From the NCBI RefSeq assembly GCF_014268495.2, contig NZ_CP077087.1:4793001-4857000 (forward strand): DNA of 64,000 bases, in the 5' to 3' direction. This DNA comes from Pseudomonas monsensis. GTDB lineage: Bacteria; Pseudomonadota; Gammaproteobacteria; Pseudomonadales; Pseudomonadaceae. The translations under genes and the position numbers were made by a program. Position 1 is the stretch's first letter. Each line of letters begins with the position of its first letter. Shown in pieces: positions 24,820-33,594 of the stretch. Under the pieces are notes generated by a model, which saw nothing but the letters and a program-made list of their open reading frames with translations, was not told where the DNA came from and ran no database searches.

Positions 24820-24823
24820 GTGA

Positions 24824-25006
24824 TTACTCGTCAGCGCCCTTGTCGATCACTTTACGACCACGGTATACGCCTTCTGGCGATACGTGGTGACGCAGGTGAA
24901 CTTCACCAGTGGTTTTTTCTACAGACAGAGTGCTAGCCTCGAGAGCGTCGTGCGAACGGCGCATGTCACGGGCAGAGCGGGATTTTTTGTTCTGCTGAAC
25001 AGCCAT
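24824..25006 (-). CDS. rpmF: 50S ribosomal protein L32
   Basis: A 60-residue basic protein. [23 protein letters not shown] is the L32 signature. It lacks the zinc-binding Cys pairs found in some bacteria, as is usual for gamma-proteobacterial L32. It is followed by plsX at 4 bp and preceded by yceD at 13 bp, linking ribosome and membrane lipid synthesis in one transcript. Confidence 0.96.
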
Positions 25007-25019
25007 AATTGATTAACTC

Positions 25020-25547
25020 CTAAACGTTTGGGTCACGCTTTAACTGCGCCAATACACTGAACGGGTTGGACCGCGTTACCTCGTCCTCGCTCGATACGGG
25101 TTCATCTGCTCCCGCCGGCTGCTGGCATTCTTCCGGATGATGAGCAGGCACAATGGGCAAGGCGAGCAGAAGCTCCTCCTCGATCAGTGACTGCAGATCC
25201 AATGGATCTTCGCCCAGTTCCAGCACGTCATAACCTTTCGGTAACGACTGGGTATTCGCACCCTCCTTCACTACAGCGTAACTGCATTCGCTGTGGATCG
25301 GCAGGGTGACCAGCTCAAGACAACGCTGGCAAACCATTTTGACTTCGGTGTCGATAAAGCTGTGGATCACCACAGATTTACGTTCATCTCGTTCAAAAAC
25401 GAATTTGGCCTGCACCGTACCGACATTGTCGGAAAGCGGGTCGCAGAGTCTCTTCAAATCGGCCAGCAGCAGTTCACCTTGAAGGGTGGTGCCACGGTCA
25501 GCCAATTTGCGCGGGTCAACGTGAGGTGGAATCGGGTCATTCAACAT
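25020..25547 (-). CDS. yceD: YceD/DUF177 protein (23S rRNA accumulation protein)
   Basis: A 175-residue DUF177 protein. The central CQRCLELVTLPIHSE with its Cys pair (near residues 84-87) and the acidic DVLELGEDPLDLQSLIEEELLLALPIVP are conserved. Family members affect large-subunit rRNA and occur next to rpmF in many bacteria and in plastids. Start 25547 (MLNDPIPPHVDPRKLADRG) is preferred over the 25571 frame opening, which would lie upstream of the predicted -10. First gene of the long fab operon. Confidence 0.9.
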   Translation of the reverse strand: MLNDPIPPHVDPRKLADRGTTLQGELLLADLKRLCDPLSDNVGTVQAKFVFERDERKSVVIHSFIDTEVKMVCQRCLELVTLPIHSECSYAVVKEGANTQSLPKGYDVLELGEDPLDLQSLIEEELLLALPIVPAHHPEECQQPAGADEPVSSEDEVTRSNPFSVLAQLKRDPNV

Positions 25548-25556
25548 AGGCGCAGC

Positions 25557-25584
25557 ATTATAGGGATGCACCCACCCATGTCAA
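25557..25584 (-). promoter_or_regulatory. Main promoter of the yceD-rpmF-plsX-fab operon
   Basis: Near-perfect sigma-70 boxes on the minus strand: TTGACA (25579-25584), 16-bp spacer, TATAAT (25557-25562). Transcription would start about 10 bp before the yceD ATG, a very short leader. Confidence 0.8.
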
Positions 25585-25652
25585 AGGAAATTGTGCCCTG
25601 TCCGTCACTTGCGTGCCTCCGCTAGAATTCGCGCCTGCCTCAGGAGACGCCA

Positions 25653-26231
25653 ATGCTGCCTTTATTACTTGCTTCAAGCTCGACTTATCGCCGGGAATTG
25701 CTCGCCCGCCTGCACCTGCCGTTCGTCTGCAGTTCGCCGGATATCGACGAAAGCCATCGCCCCGGCGAATCGGCCATCGAACTGGTCAAACGTCTCGCCG
25801 AACAGAAAGCCCGGGCACTGGCCGCCAGCCACCCCGACCATCTGATCATCGGCTCTGACCAGGTCGCCGTGCTTGGCGAGCAGATCATCGGCAAGCCGCA
25901 CACCTTCGACAAGGCCTGCGAACAATTGATGGCCGCCAGCGGCGCAAGCGTGATCTTCCTGACCGGCCTGGCCCTGCTTAACAGCCAGACCGGCCAATGC
26001 CAGGTCGACTGCGTGCCGTTCACCGTTCACATGCGCAAACTGGACCAGGCTCGCGTTGAGCGCTACCTGCGCATTGAACAGCCTTACGACTGCGCTGGCA
26101 GCTTCAAGGCCGAAGGGCTGGGCGTGAGCCTGTTTCAATCCACCGAAGGGCCTGACGCGACCAGCCTGATCGGCCTGCCGTTGATTCGCCTGATCGACAT
26201 GCTGCTGGCCGAAGGCGTGCAGATCCCTTAA
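25653..26231 (+). CDS. Maf-like nucleotide pyrophosphatase (YceF type)
   Basis: A 192-residue Maf/HAM1-type house-cleaning enzyme. It starts LLLASSSTYRRELLARL, has the substrate loop PDIDESHRPGESA near residue 28, IIGSDQVAVL with the catalytic Asp near 68, and CAGSFKAEGLGVSLFQSTEGPDATSLIGLPL. The SDQVA and CAGSFKAEG variants fit the YceF subgroup that hydrolyses 7-methyl-GTP rather than dTTP/UTP. It is divergent from yceD and stands alone, 84 bp before the sppA stop on the other strand. Confidence 0.9.
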   Translation: MLPLLLASSSTYRRELLARLHLPFVCSSPDIDESHRPGESAIELVKRLAEQKARALAASHPDHLIIGSDQVAVLGEQIIGKPHTFDKACEQLMAASGASVIFLTGLALLNSQTGQCQVDCVPFTVHMRKLDQARVERYLRIEQPYDCAGSFKAEGLGVSLFQSTEGPDATSLIGLPLIRLIDMLLAEGVQIP

Positions 26232-26233
26232 AG

Positions 26234-26303
26234 CAAAAGATCGCAGCCTGCGGCAGTGCCTACACCGATCTCTGTAGGCACTGCCGCAGGCTGCGATCTT
26301 TTG
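26234..26303. repeat. REPIN, CTGCGGCAG family
   Basis: Long near-perfect palindrome: caaaagatcgcagcctgcgg and its inverse around gtgcctacaccgatctctgtaggcac. It lies between the convergent maf and sppA stops and could also act as a bidirectional transcript end. Confidence 0.88.
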
Positions 26304-26315
26304 ACTTGAAACGAA

Positions 26316-27305
26316 TTAACGCAACGAAGGCCCGTGGAAACCCATCCACATCGCCAACTGCTCAGCCACGCTGGCACCCAGCTTCTTCGAGAAACGATCA
26401 AACGGCGATTCCTGAACGGTGAAATCCACCAGCTCTTTCTCGCCGATCACATCCCGCGCCACCGAACTGGCATTACCCAGGCCATCAATCAGCCCCAGCG
26501 GCAGCGCCTGTTCTCCGGACCAGACCAGCCCGGAGAACAGCTCCGGATGCTCTTTGTCCTTGAGGCGATCGCCACGCCCCTGCTTGACGCTGTTGATGAA
26601 CTGCTTGTGCGTGGTGTCCAGCACGGTCTGCCAGAACGCCGTCTCGTCAGCTTTCTGTGGCTGGAACGGATCGAGGAACGACTTGTGCTCACCCGAGGTA
26701 TACGTACGACGCTCGACACCCAGCTTGTCCATCGTGCCAACAAAGCCGTAACCCGCCGCCGTCACACCGATCGAACCAACCAGACTGGCCTTGTCGGCAT
26801 AGATCTGATCCGCCGCACTGGCGATGTAATAGGCACCGGACGCCCCCAGATCGGAAATCACCGCATACACCTTGGTGTCCGGGTGCAGCCCCCGCAGACG
26901 CTTGATCTCGTCATACACGTAACCCGACTGCACCGGACTGCCGCCTGGACTATTGATGCGCAGGATCACACCCTTGACCTTCTTGTCCTCGAAGGCCGCC
27001 CGCAGACTGCCGACGATATTGTCAGCGCTGGCCGGCTCCTTGTCGGCGATCATGCCGGTGATGTCGATCAGCGCTGTGTAGTTCGAAGAACGGGTGGCGC
27101 TCTTTTCCATGTCCATCAGCGGCGTGAACAGAATCAGCGCAACAAACAGATAAACAAACGTCAGCAGCTTGAAGAAAATCCCCCAACGCCGCGAACGACG
27201 CTGTTCCTGCACGCCGGCCAGCAGGGTTTTCTCCAATAGTTTCCAGCTTTTCTCGTCACCGTCGTCGGCACTTGCCTTGGCCGGTGCTTTCCATTCGTCG
27301 GTCAT
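26316..27305 (-). CDS. sppA: S49 signal peptide peptidase SppA
   Basis: A 329-residue inner-membrane serine protease. Basic N-terminus, one membrane segment (IFFKLLTFVYLFVALILFTP, about residues 43-62), then a periplasmic S49 domain. The catalytic Ser is in DLGASGAYYIASAAD (near residue 162) and the general-base Lys in YADKASLVGSIGV further on. This short single-domain form differs from the 600-residue two-domain E. coli SppA. It lies 24 bp after the HAD phosphatase gene, in the sppA-HAD-rluC order seen in P. aeruginosa. Confidence 0.9.
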   Translation of the reverse strand: MTDEWKAPAKASADDGDEKSWKLLEKTLLAGVQEQRRSRRWGIFFKLLTFVYLFVALILFTPLMDMEKSATRSSNYTALIDITGMIADKEPASADNIVGSLRAAFEDKKVKGVILRINSPGGSPVQSGYVYDEIKRLRGLHPDTKVYAVISDLGASGAYYIASAADQIYADKASLVGSIGVTAAGYGFVGTMDKLGVERRTYTSGEHKSFLDPFQPQKADETAFWQTVLDTTHKQFINSVKQGRGDRLKDKEHPELFSGLVWSGEQALPLGLIDGLGNASSVARDVIGEKELVDFTVQESPFDRFSKKLGASVAEQLAMWMGFHGPSLR

Positions 27306-27329
27306 GCGCTGTACCCCAGCAAAAACGTA

Positions 27330-27992
27330 TTAAGCCTGCTGCCCCAGCCAGGCGTGCAATTCACTAAACCGGTCGATCGACAGGCGCGGCTCGAACTGCT
27401 GCAGCGATTCAATCGACTGCGCGCCATAACTCACCGCCACAGACGCCATGCCCGCGTTACGCGCCATCAACAAGTCGAAGGACGAATCCCCTACCATCAA
27501 CGCCTGCTCGGGGCGCACACCGCAATGCGCGAGAATCTGCTCGAGCATCAGCGGATGCGGCTTGCTCGCAGTCTCGTCGGCGGCGCGAGTGATATCGAAA
27601 TAGTCTTCCCAGCCATTGGCCTTGAGCACCCGATCCAGTCCGCGACGATTTTTACCGGTCGCGACTGCCAGGTGATAGCCCTGCTCGCGAAACGACGCCA
27701 TCGACTCGACAACGCCATCGAACAACGGCGAAGGCACGGCTTCTGCCGCGATGTAGTGATCGGCGTAATACTCGCGAAACAAGGTCATCTCGGTATCGCT
27801 GATGTCCGGATACAAGGTGCGGATCGCCTCGGGCAAGCCCAGGCCGATGATGCCTTTGACGGCAAAATCATCACGCAACTCGAAACCGGAACGCGCGGAC
27901 GCAGAGTGCATCGCCTCGACAATCCGACCAATGGAATCGGCGAGGGTGCCGTCCCAATCGAAAATCAGCAGTTTGCAATCAGATGGGCGCAC
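27330..27992 (-). CDS. HAD-family phosphatase (Gph-like)
   Basis: A 220-residue haloacid-dehalogenase hydrolase. The nucleophile motif LIFDWDGTLADS has Asp12 and Asp14. Motif II is AVATGKNRRGLDRVL, motif III the Lys in ASKPHPLMLEQIL, and motif IV GDSSFDLLMARNAG. A cap domain follows motif I, as in phosphoglycolate phosphatase and beta-phosphoglucomutase relatives. The natural substrate is unclear. Its start overlaps the rluC stop by 14 bp. Confidence 0.88.
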   Translation of the reverse strand: MRPSDCKLLIFDWDGTLADSIGRIVEAMHSASARSGFELRDDFAVKGIIGLGLPEAIRTLYPDISDTEMTLFREYYADHYIAAEAVPSPLFDGVVESMASFREQGYHLAVATGKNRRGLDRVLKANGWEDYFDITRAADETASKPHPLMLEQILAHCGVRPEQALMVGDSSFDLLMARNAGMASVAVSYGAQSIESLQQFEPRLSIDRFSELHAWLGQQA

Positions 27993-28941
27993 TCAATCGC
28001 TCCACGGTCTTGGCCCACATTTCATCGACCGGTGCCTGCAACTTGAGTTCACCGCCATCGGGCAGCGGCACGGTCAGCATGTAGGCGTGCAGGAACAGGC
28101 GCTTGCCGCCCAGATCACGGATTTCCTTGCTGAAACCGTCATCGCCGTACTTGGTGTCGCCGGCAATGCAGTGCCCGGCGTGCAACGTGTGGACGCGGAT
28201 CTGGTGCGTGCGGCCGGTGATCGGCTTGGCCTCGATCAAGGTGGCAAAGTCGCCAAAGCGACGCAGGACCTTGAACACGGTCACCGACTCCTTGCCCTCC
28301 TCCTCATCGACCTCGACCATGCGCTCGCCGGAGCGCAGATTGCTCTTGCCGAGCGCCGCACGGACTTGCTTGATCGAAGTTGCCCAGTTGCCGCGAACCA
28401 GCGCCATGTAGCGCTTGTCGACGCCGTCACCGCGCAATGCGGCGTGCAAGTGCCGCAACATGCTGCGTTTCTTGGCGATCATCAGCAGGCCGGAGGTATC
28501 CCGGTCAAGTCGGTGAACCAGTTCCAGCTCCTTGGCATCCGGGCGCAACTGACGAAAGGCTTCGATGACGCCGTAATTCAAGCCGCTGCCGCCGTGAACC
28601 GCAATGCCGGCGGGCTTGTTGATCACGATCAGGGCTTTGTCTTCGTAGACAATCGAGGCTTCCAGACGCTGCAACAAGCCTTGCGCCAGAGGCACCGGCT
28701 CGTCGCGCTCAGGCACGCGAACCGGCGGCACGCGCACGATATCACCGGCCTGCAGCTTGTATTCGGGCTTGATCCGCCCCTTGTTCACACGCACTTCGCC
28801 TTTACGCAAAATGCGGTAAATCAAGGTCTTGGGCACGCCTTTGAGCCGGGCGAGGAGAAAGTTGTCGATTCGTTGGCCGGCATACTCCGGCGAGACTTCA
28901 AGCAGTTGAACGCCTGGAGTCGAAGGGGCAGTAGTTGTCAT
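27979..28941 (-). CDS. rluC: 23S rRNA pseudouridine synthase RluC
   Basis: A 320-residue RluA-family pseudouridine synthase. An N-terminal S4 RNA-binding domain (about residues 20-80, RIDNFLLARLKGVPKTLIYRILRKGEVRVN) precedes the catalytic domain with HRLDRDTSGLL (catalytic Asp near residue 143) and GRTHQIRVH. RluC modifies U955, U2504 and U2580 in E. coli. Start 28941 matches the family; the frame open to 29196 would cross the divergent rne promoter. Divergent from rne, as in E. coli and P. aeruginosa. Confidence 0.92.
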   Translation of the reverse strand: MTTTAPSTPGVQLLEVSPEYAGQRIDNFLLARLKGVPKTLIYRILRKGEVRVNKGRIKPEYKLQAGDIVRVPPVRVPERDEPVPLAQGLLQRLEASIVYEDKALIVINKPAGIAVHGGSGLNYGVIEAFRQLRPDAKELELVHRLDRDTSGLLMIAKKRSMLRHLHAALRGDGVDKRYMALVRGNWATSIKQVRAALGKSNLRSGERMVEVDEEEGKESVTVFKVLRRFGDFATLIEAKPITGRTHQIRVHTLHAGHCIAGDTKYGDDGFSKEIRDLGGKRLFLHAYMLTVPLPDGGELKLQAPVDEMWAKTVERLSAPI

Positions 28942-28969
28942 GCCGCGGATGATAACAATTTTTATGGAT

Positions 28970-28998
28970 TTGAAGCACTTAATCATTGCTGCTATAGT
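28970..28998 (+). promoter_or_regulatory. rne promoter
   Basis: TTGAAG (28970-28975), 17-bp spacer, TATAGT (28993-28998) on the plus strand. Transcription from about 29005 would give a leader of some 635 nt. Confidence 0.7.
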
Positions 28999-29004
28999 CG
29001 CGAA

Positions 29005-29640
29005 CGCCGCCAAAAGCGGCCTGGACAGCGGAACCACGGTCAAAAACCGGCCCTGACCAACGCAATTCACCAGGACGCGAGGCCGTCCTACGGGGCTTTC
29101 GCTACGTAACGGTGGAGTTTGCAGTTGTAACAAGCGCAGGTGACATGAGGCCTGAATTACACCGTCGAGCAGAGTTTTCACTCGCCTGACAGGCAAATAT
29201 TCGAGGCCAGTTCACAAAGTGCAGTCAGCTGCAGATGACCCCGAGCGAATGTTTCGGAAACATCGCCTGAATTAGCCATGATGCGTGACCTCCCCTTTCG
29301 GAGCTCACGGTAAATGCCAACCCGCTGCGGATTCTGCGCGCGGCAGCACCCGAATTATCAGGGATACGTGTAGGGTGGAGATGCACAACCGCCGGACTGT
29401 GTAGCAATAGGCTTTATCAAGACGCTTCATCTCGTCCACAGCCGCTGGTTGATTCCTCCTCCTGACTGAGTGCTTATGTAGCCACAGCAAGCAGGACGCG
29501 TACGTCGCGGTATCGGCCCAATTGGCCTGACATCGCTGGACACGGGAATGGCCAACCATTCCCGACGCACCTGACACCGACCGTGAGAAGTCGTGTGTGC
29601 CGAACGCCGTTTCCGGCAGCCCGGAAACCGACGGTACTAC
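29005..29640 (+). promoter_or_regulatory. Long structured 5' leader of rne (autoregulatory)
   Basis: About 635 nt separate the predicted promoter from the rne start, with no credible gene. Several GC-rich inverted segments are visible, such as cgccgccaaaagcggc near 29003 and ccgtttccggcagcccggaaacgg near 29608. In E. coli RNase E controls its own mRNA through a long leader. A Pseudomonas-specific structured leader (the rne-II motif) has been described for this gene. The leader boundary and fold here are inferred. Confidence 0.7.
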
Positions 29641-32600
29641 ATGAAAAGAATGCTGATTAACGCAACTCAACCCGAAGAGTTGCGTGTTGCACTGGTAGAT
29701 GGCCAACGCCTCTACGACCTGGACATCGAATCCGGTGCACGCGAGCAGAAGAAGGCCAACATCTATAAAGGCCGTATCACTCGCATCGAACCAAGCCTTG
29801 AGGCTGCCTTTGTCGATTTCGGCTCCGAGCGCCACGGCTTCCTGCCCCTCAAAGAAATCTCCCGCGAATACTTCAAGAAAGCCCCTGAAGGCCGCGTCAA
29901 CATCAAGGACGTCCTGAGCGAAGGCCAGGAAGTCATCGTTCAGGTCGAAAAAGAAGAACGTGGCAACAAGGGCGCCGCCCTGACCACCTTCATCAGCCTG
30001 GCCGGTCGTTACCTCGTGCTGATGCCGAACAACCCGCGTGCCGGCGGTATCTCCCGTCGCATCGAAGGCGAAGAGCGCAACGAACTGCGTGAAGCGCTGA
30101 ACGGCCTGGTGGCACCAGCCGACATGGGTCTGATCGTGCGCACTGCCGGCCTTGGCCGCAGCAGCGAAGAAATGCAGTGGGACCTCGATTACCTGCTGCA
30201 ACTGTGGACCGCCATCAAAGAAGCCTCGCTGGATCGCTCCGCGCCTTTCCTGATCTACCAGGAAAGCAACGTGATCATCCGCGCCATCCGCGATTACCTG
30301 CGCCAGGACATCGGCGAAGTGCTGATCGACAGCGTTGAAGCCCAGGACGAAGCCCTGACCTTCATCCGCCAGGTGATGCCGCAGTACGCCAGCAAGATCA
30401 AGCTGTACGAAGACAGCGTGCCGCTGTTCAACCGTTTCCAGATCGAAAGCCAGATCGAGACCGCGTTCCAGCGTGTCGTCGAACTGCCTTCCGGCGGCTC
30501 CATCGTTATCGATCCGACCGAAGCCCTGGTGTCCATCGACATCAACTCGGCGCGCGCCACCAAAGGCAGCGACATCGAAGAAACCGCCCTGCAGACCAAC
30601 CTTGAAGCCGCCGAAGAAATCGCCCGTCAGTTGCGCCTGCGCGACATCGGCGGCCTGATCGTCATCGACTTCATTGACATGACCCCTGCCAAGAACCAGC
30701 GCGCCGTGGAAGAGAAAGTCCGCGAATGCCTGGAAGCCGACCGCGCTCGCGTGCAGATCGGCCGCATCTCGCGCTTTGGCCTGCTGGAAATGTCCCGTCA
30801 GCGCCTGCGTCCATCCCTGGGCGAAAGCAGCGGCATCGTCTGCCCGCGCTGCAACGGCACCGGCATCATCCGTGACGTTGAATCGCTGTCGCTGGCCATC
30901 CTGCGCCTGATCGAAGAAGAAGCCCTGAAAGACCGCACTGCCGAAGTGCGCGCTCAAGTGCCGATTCCGGTCGCCGCGTTCCTGCTCAACGAAAAACGCA
31001 ACTCGATCACCAAGATCGAACTGCGCACCCGTGCCCGTATCGTCATCCTGCCGAACGATCACCTCGAAACGCCGCACTTCGAAGTTCAGCGTCTGCGTGA
31101 CGACAGCCCGGAAGCCGCGACCAACCAGTCCAGCTACGAGATCGCTGCTGCCGCTGCCGAAGTCGAAGAAGTCCAGCCAGCCGCCGCGACCCGCACCCTG
31201 GTTCGCCAGGAAGCCGCGGTCAAAACCGCTCCGGCCCGCGCCAACGCTCCGGTGCCGACCGAAGTCGCCGCACCTGCGGCTCCAGCACCGGCACCGGTTG
31301 CCGCGCCAGAGCCAAGCCTGTTCAAAGGCCTGGTGAAATCGCTGGTCAGCCTGTTCGCCACCAAGGAAGAGCCAGCCGCTCCGGTGGTGGTTGAAAAACC
31401 GGCCACCGAGCGTCCGGCCCGCAATGAAGAGCGTCGCAACGGTCGTCAGCAGAGCCGCAACCGTAATGGTCGCCGCGATGAAGAACGCAAGCCGCGCGAA
31501 GAACGTGCGCCACGTGAAGAACGTGCACCGCGTGAGCCGCGTGAAGAACGCGCCCCACGTGAAGCCCGTGAAGTCCGCGAGCCGCGTGAAGCCCGCAGCG
31601 AAGCACCAGCCGCCCGCGAAGAACGCGCACCACGCGCTCCGCGTGAAGAACGTGCACCGCGTGCCCCACGTGAAGACCGCAAGCCACGTGGCGAGCGTGA
31701 AGAGCGTGTGCGTGAACTGCGCGAACCTCTGGACGCCACTCCTGCCGCTCCAGCCGCCGCTGCTGCTGTCGTTGCCGAAGAGCGTCCGGCTCGTCAGCCG
31801 CGTGAAGAGCGCGCGCCGCGTCCGCCGCGTGAAGAGCGTCAGCCACGTGCCGAGCAGGCCGCTGCTGCCGTTGCCGAAGAAGAAGTGACTACGAACGAAG
31901 AGCAACTGCCGGAAGACGGTCAAGACACCGCCGAAGGCGATCGTCCGCGTCGTCGCTCCCGTGGTCAGCGTCGTCGCAGCAACCGTCGTGAGCGTCAGCG
32001 TGATGCCAACGGCAACGTAATCGAAGGTTCGGAAGAATCCGAGTCTGGCGAAAACGCTGAAGCACCAGGCACTGCCGATCTGGCTGCCGGCCTGGCCGTC
32101 ACCGCCGCTGTTGCCAGCAGCGTGATCAGCGCTCCGGCTGAAGCACAGGCTCACGAGCAAGCCGAACGCGCCACCGCCGCCACCCTGGAAACCGCTCCAG
32201 TGGAAGCGCCGGTTGTCGAAGCGACTACGCCGGTGGAAGTGATCGCCGCTCCGGAAGTCGAAGTGGCACCGGTTCGCGAAGCTCAGCCTCAGGTTGAAGC
32301 TGCTGCCGAGCCTGCGCCGGTTGTCGAAGCCCCAGCTATGGTGGCAGAGCCAGTTGTTGAAACCGTCGCTGAAACCGTGACTGAAAGCGTGCGTGAAGTT
32401 CGTGAAGAACAAACCGCGTTCAACTGGGTGGCCGAGCCTGCCGTCGCTGAAACCCCGGCGCCCGTAGTCGAGGCCCCAGCCGCTGAAGAAGCCAAGGCTG
32501 CCGAACCCGTAGTGGAAGCCGTTCAACCTGCTCCAGCGCCAGTCGTTGAAGCGCCGGTTGTCGAAGCGCCCGTGGTAGCAGAAACTCCGGCCCCGGTGGT

Positions 32601-32892
32601 TGAAGCTGCAGCACCGGTCAGCGCCCTGACGCCAAACGGTCGCGCGCCTAACGATCCGCGTGAAGTGCGTCGTCGCAAGCGTGAAGAAGAGCGTCTGGCC
32701 AAAGAAGCCGAACTGGCTGCTGCGGCAGCTCCAGCGGTCGCTGCTGAAGTAGTCGAGGCAGCCCCTGCCCCGGCCGCAGAGGAAGCTGTCGTTGAGTCGG
32801 TGATTGCTGAAGCACCACGCTCCGTTCAGGACGCGGTCGAGCAGCACGAAGTGGCCCAGGAAAAAGAACACGAGCCTAAACCGCTCGTCTGA
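29641..32892 (+). CDS. rne: Ribonuclease E
   Basis: A 1083-residue endoribonuclease and degradosome scaffold. The N-terminal half (about 1-525) is catalytic: S1 domain (GRITRIEPSLEAAFVDFG...), the DNase I-like part with SIDINSARAT and IDFIDM holding the metal Asp residues, and the zinc-link CPRC at residues 401-404 that builds the tetramer. The C-terminal half is disordered: an Arg-rich region with eight REER repeats (about 610-740), an acidic linker, then Ala/Val/Pro/Glu repeats (APVVEAP) and an NDPREVRRRKREEERLAKEAE segment near residue 1000. Upstream ATG-like codons at 29593 are ignored because MKRMLINATQPEELR is the conserved start. Confidence 0.96.
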   Translation: MKRMLINATQPEELRVALVDGQRLYDLDIESGAREQKKANIYKGRITRIEPSLEAAFVDFGSERHGFLPLKEISREYFKKAPEGRVNIKDVLSEGQEVIVQVEKEERGNKGAALTTFISLAGRYLVLMPNNPRAGGISRRIEGEERNELREALNGLVAPADMGLIVRTAGLGRSSEEMQWDLDYLLQLWTAIKEASLDRSAPFLIYQESNVIIRAIRDYLRQDIGEVLIDSVEAQDEALTFIRQVMPQYASKIKLYEDSVPLFNRFQIESQIETAFQRVVELPSGGSIVIDPTEALVSIDINSARATKGSDIEETALQTNLEAAEEIARQLRLRDIGGLIVIDFIDMTPAKNQRAVEEKVRECLEADRARVQIGRISRFGLLEMSRQRLRPSLGESSGIVCPRCNGTGIIRDVESLSLAILRLIEEEALKDRTAEVRAQVPIPVAAFLLNEKRNSITKIELRTRARIVILPNDHLETPHFEVQRLRDDSPEAATNQSSYEIAAAAAEVEEVQPAAATRTLVRQEAAVKTAPARANAPVPTEVAAPAAPAPAPVAAPEPSLFKGLVKSLVSLFATKEEPAAPVVVEKPATERPARNEERRNGRQQSRNRNGRRDEERKPREERAPREERAPREPREERAPREAREVREPREARSEAPAAREERAPRAPREERAPRAPREDRKPRGEREERVRELREPLDATPAAPAAAAAVVAEERPARQPREERAPRPPREERQPRAEQAAAAVAEEEVTTNEEQLPEDGQDTAEGDRPRRRSRGQRRRSNRRERQRDANGNVIEGSEESESGENAEAPGTADLAAGLAVTAAVASSVISAPAEAQAHEQAERATAATLETAPVEAPVVEATTPVEVIAAPEVEVAPVREAQPQVEAAAEPAPVVEAPAMVAEPVVETVAETVTESVREVREEQTAFNWVAEPAVAETPAPVVEAPAAEEAKAAEPVVEAVQPAPAPVVEAPVVEAPVVAETPAPVVEAAAPVSALTPNGRAPNDPREVRRRKREEERLAKEAELAAAAAPAVAAEVVEAAPAPAAEEAVVESVIAEAPRSVQDAVEQHEVAQEKEHEPKPLV

Positions 32893-32906
32893 TTCCAACA
32901 GCCAGT

Positions 32907-32945
32907 AAAAAGCCCCGCCTGAGCAATCAGGCGGGGCTTTTTTTT
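32907..32945 (+). terminator. rne terminator
   Basis: AAGCCCCGCCTGA-gcaa-TCAGGCGGGGCTT stem followed by T8. The A-rich 5' side means it could also work for leftward transcripts. Confidence 0.9.
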
Positions 32946-32997
32946 GCCTTCGTTTTCGACATCTCTGCCCGCTACCACAAGGTCATCCGTTCAGGCC

Positions 32998-33594
32998 TCA
33001 GGACCGGGGAAACACCAACGCTTCAGGCACGTCGATATCCCACAACACTCCGGGATCATCCACCGCCACTTCCACCACCCGCCCCTGCTTGAACAGCGGC
33101 CTGGCCCCGCGATCGCCACTCAACCCCAACAACGCCGGGCCAAACGAACGCCCAAATCCCACCGGATGGCCAAACTCACCTGCCTGCACTGGTACGCTTA
33201 CGGCATCGTCCGCCATGGCCGCGACCACCCGCTCAAGCGTCGACGGCAAGATAAACGGCATATCCCCCAATACAATCAGCCAGCCATCGGCTTTCGGGCA
33301 CGCAGCAATCCCGGCAGCAATGCTGTCGCCCATTCCGGTGGTGCCTATGGAAACCACTTCACAGCCGTAGGCCTGCGCCATACGCATCGCTTGCGGTCGC
33401 GCCTCGGTGGTCACCAGCACACGCTTGTCGAGGCTGGCGGGCAGATTCACCAACACCTGCTCGATCACTGACCGCACCGCGCCATCGCGCCCGGTGCAGT
33501 CGGCCAGCAACTTGTCTCTGTCCGCGCCGGCCACCTGGCGAAAGCGGCTGCCCTCGCCCGCTGCCAGCACGATCACTGCAATGGATCGACTCAT
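32998..33594 (-). CDS. MocA/MobA-like molybdenum cofactor nucleotidyltransferase
   Basis: A 198-residue nucleotidyltransferase. The glycine-rich nucleotide loop VLAAGEGSRFRQ is near residue 10, the metal motif VLGDMPFI near residue 108, and the tail DDPGVLWDIDVPEAL is typical of the MocA/YgfJ group that adds CMP (or GMP) to molybdopterin. It overlaps xdhC by 4 bp and follows the molybdenum hydroxylase genes, so it likely makes molybdopterin cytosine dinucleotide for that enzyme. CMP versus GMP specificity cannot be read with certainty. Confidence 0.86.
   Translation of the reverse strand: MSRSIAVIVLAAGEGSRFRQVAGADRDKLLADCTGRDGAVRSVIEQVLVNLPASLDKRVLVTTEARPQAMRMAQAYGCEVVSIGTTGMGDSIAAGIAACPKADGWLIVLGDMPFILPSTLERVVAAMADDAVSVPVQAGEFGHPVGFGRSFGPALLGLSGDRGARPLFKQGRVVEVAVDDPGVLWDIDVPEALVFPRS

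Noticed and set aside
26234..26303. Considered as an intrinsic terminator
   Set aside because: The palindrome matches the REP family at four other places, so it is listed as a REPIN; a terminator role may be secondary.
29305..32898. An open frame of 1197 codons on the strand opposite rne
   Set aside because: It mirrors rne almost exactly and its composition (Phe, Arg, Gly, Ser rich) is what high-GC codon bias produces on the antisense strand. rne is certain, and no ribosome site or family match supports the opposite frame.
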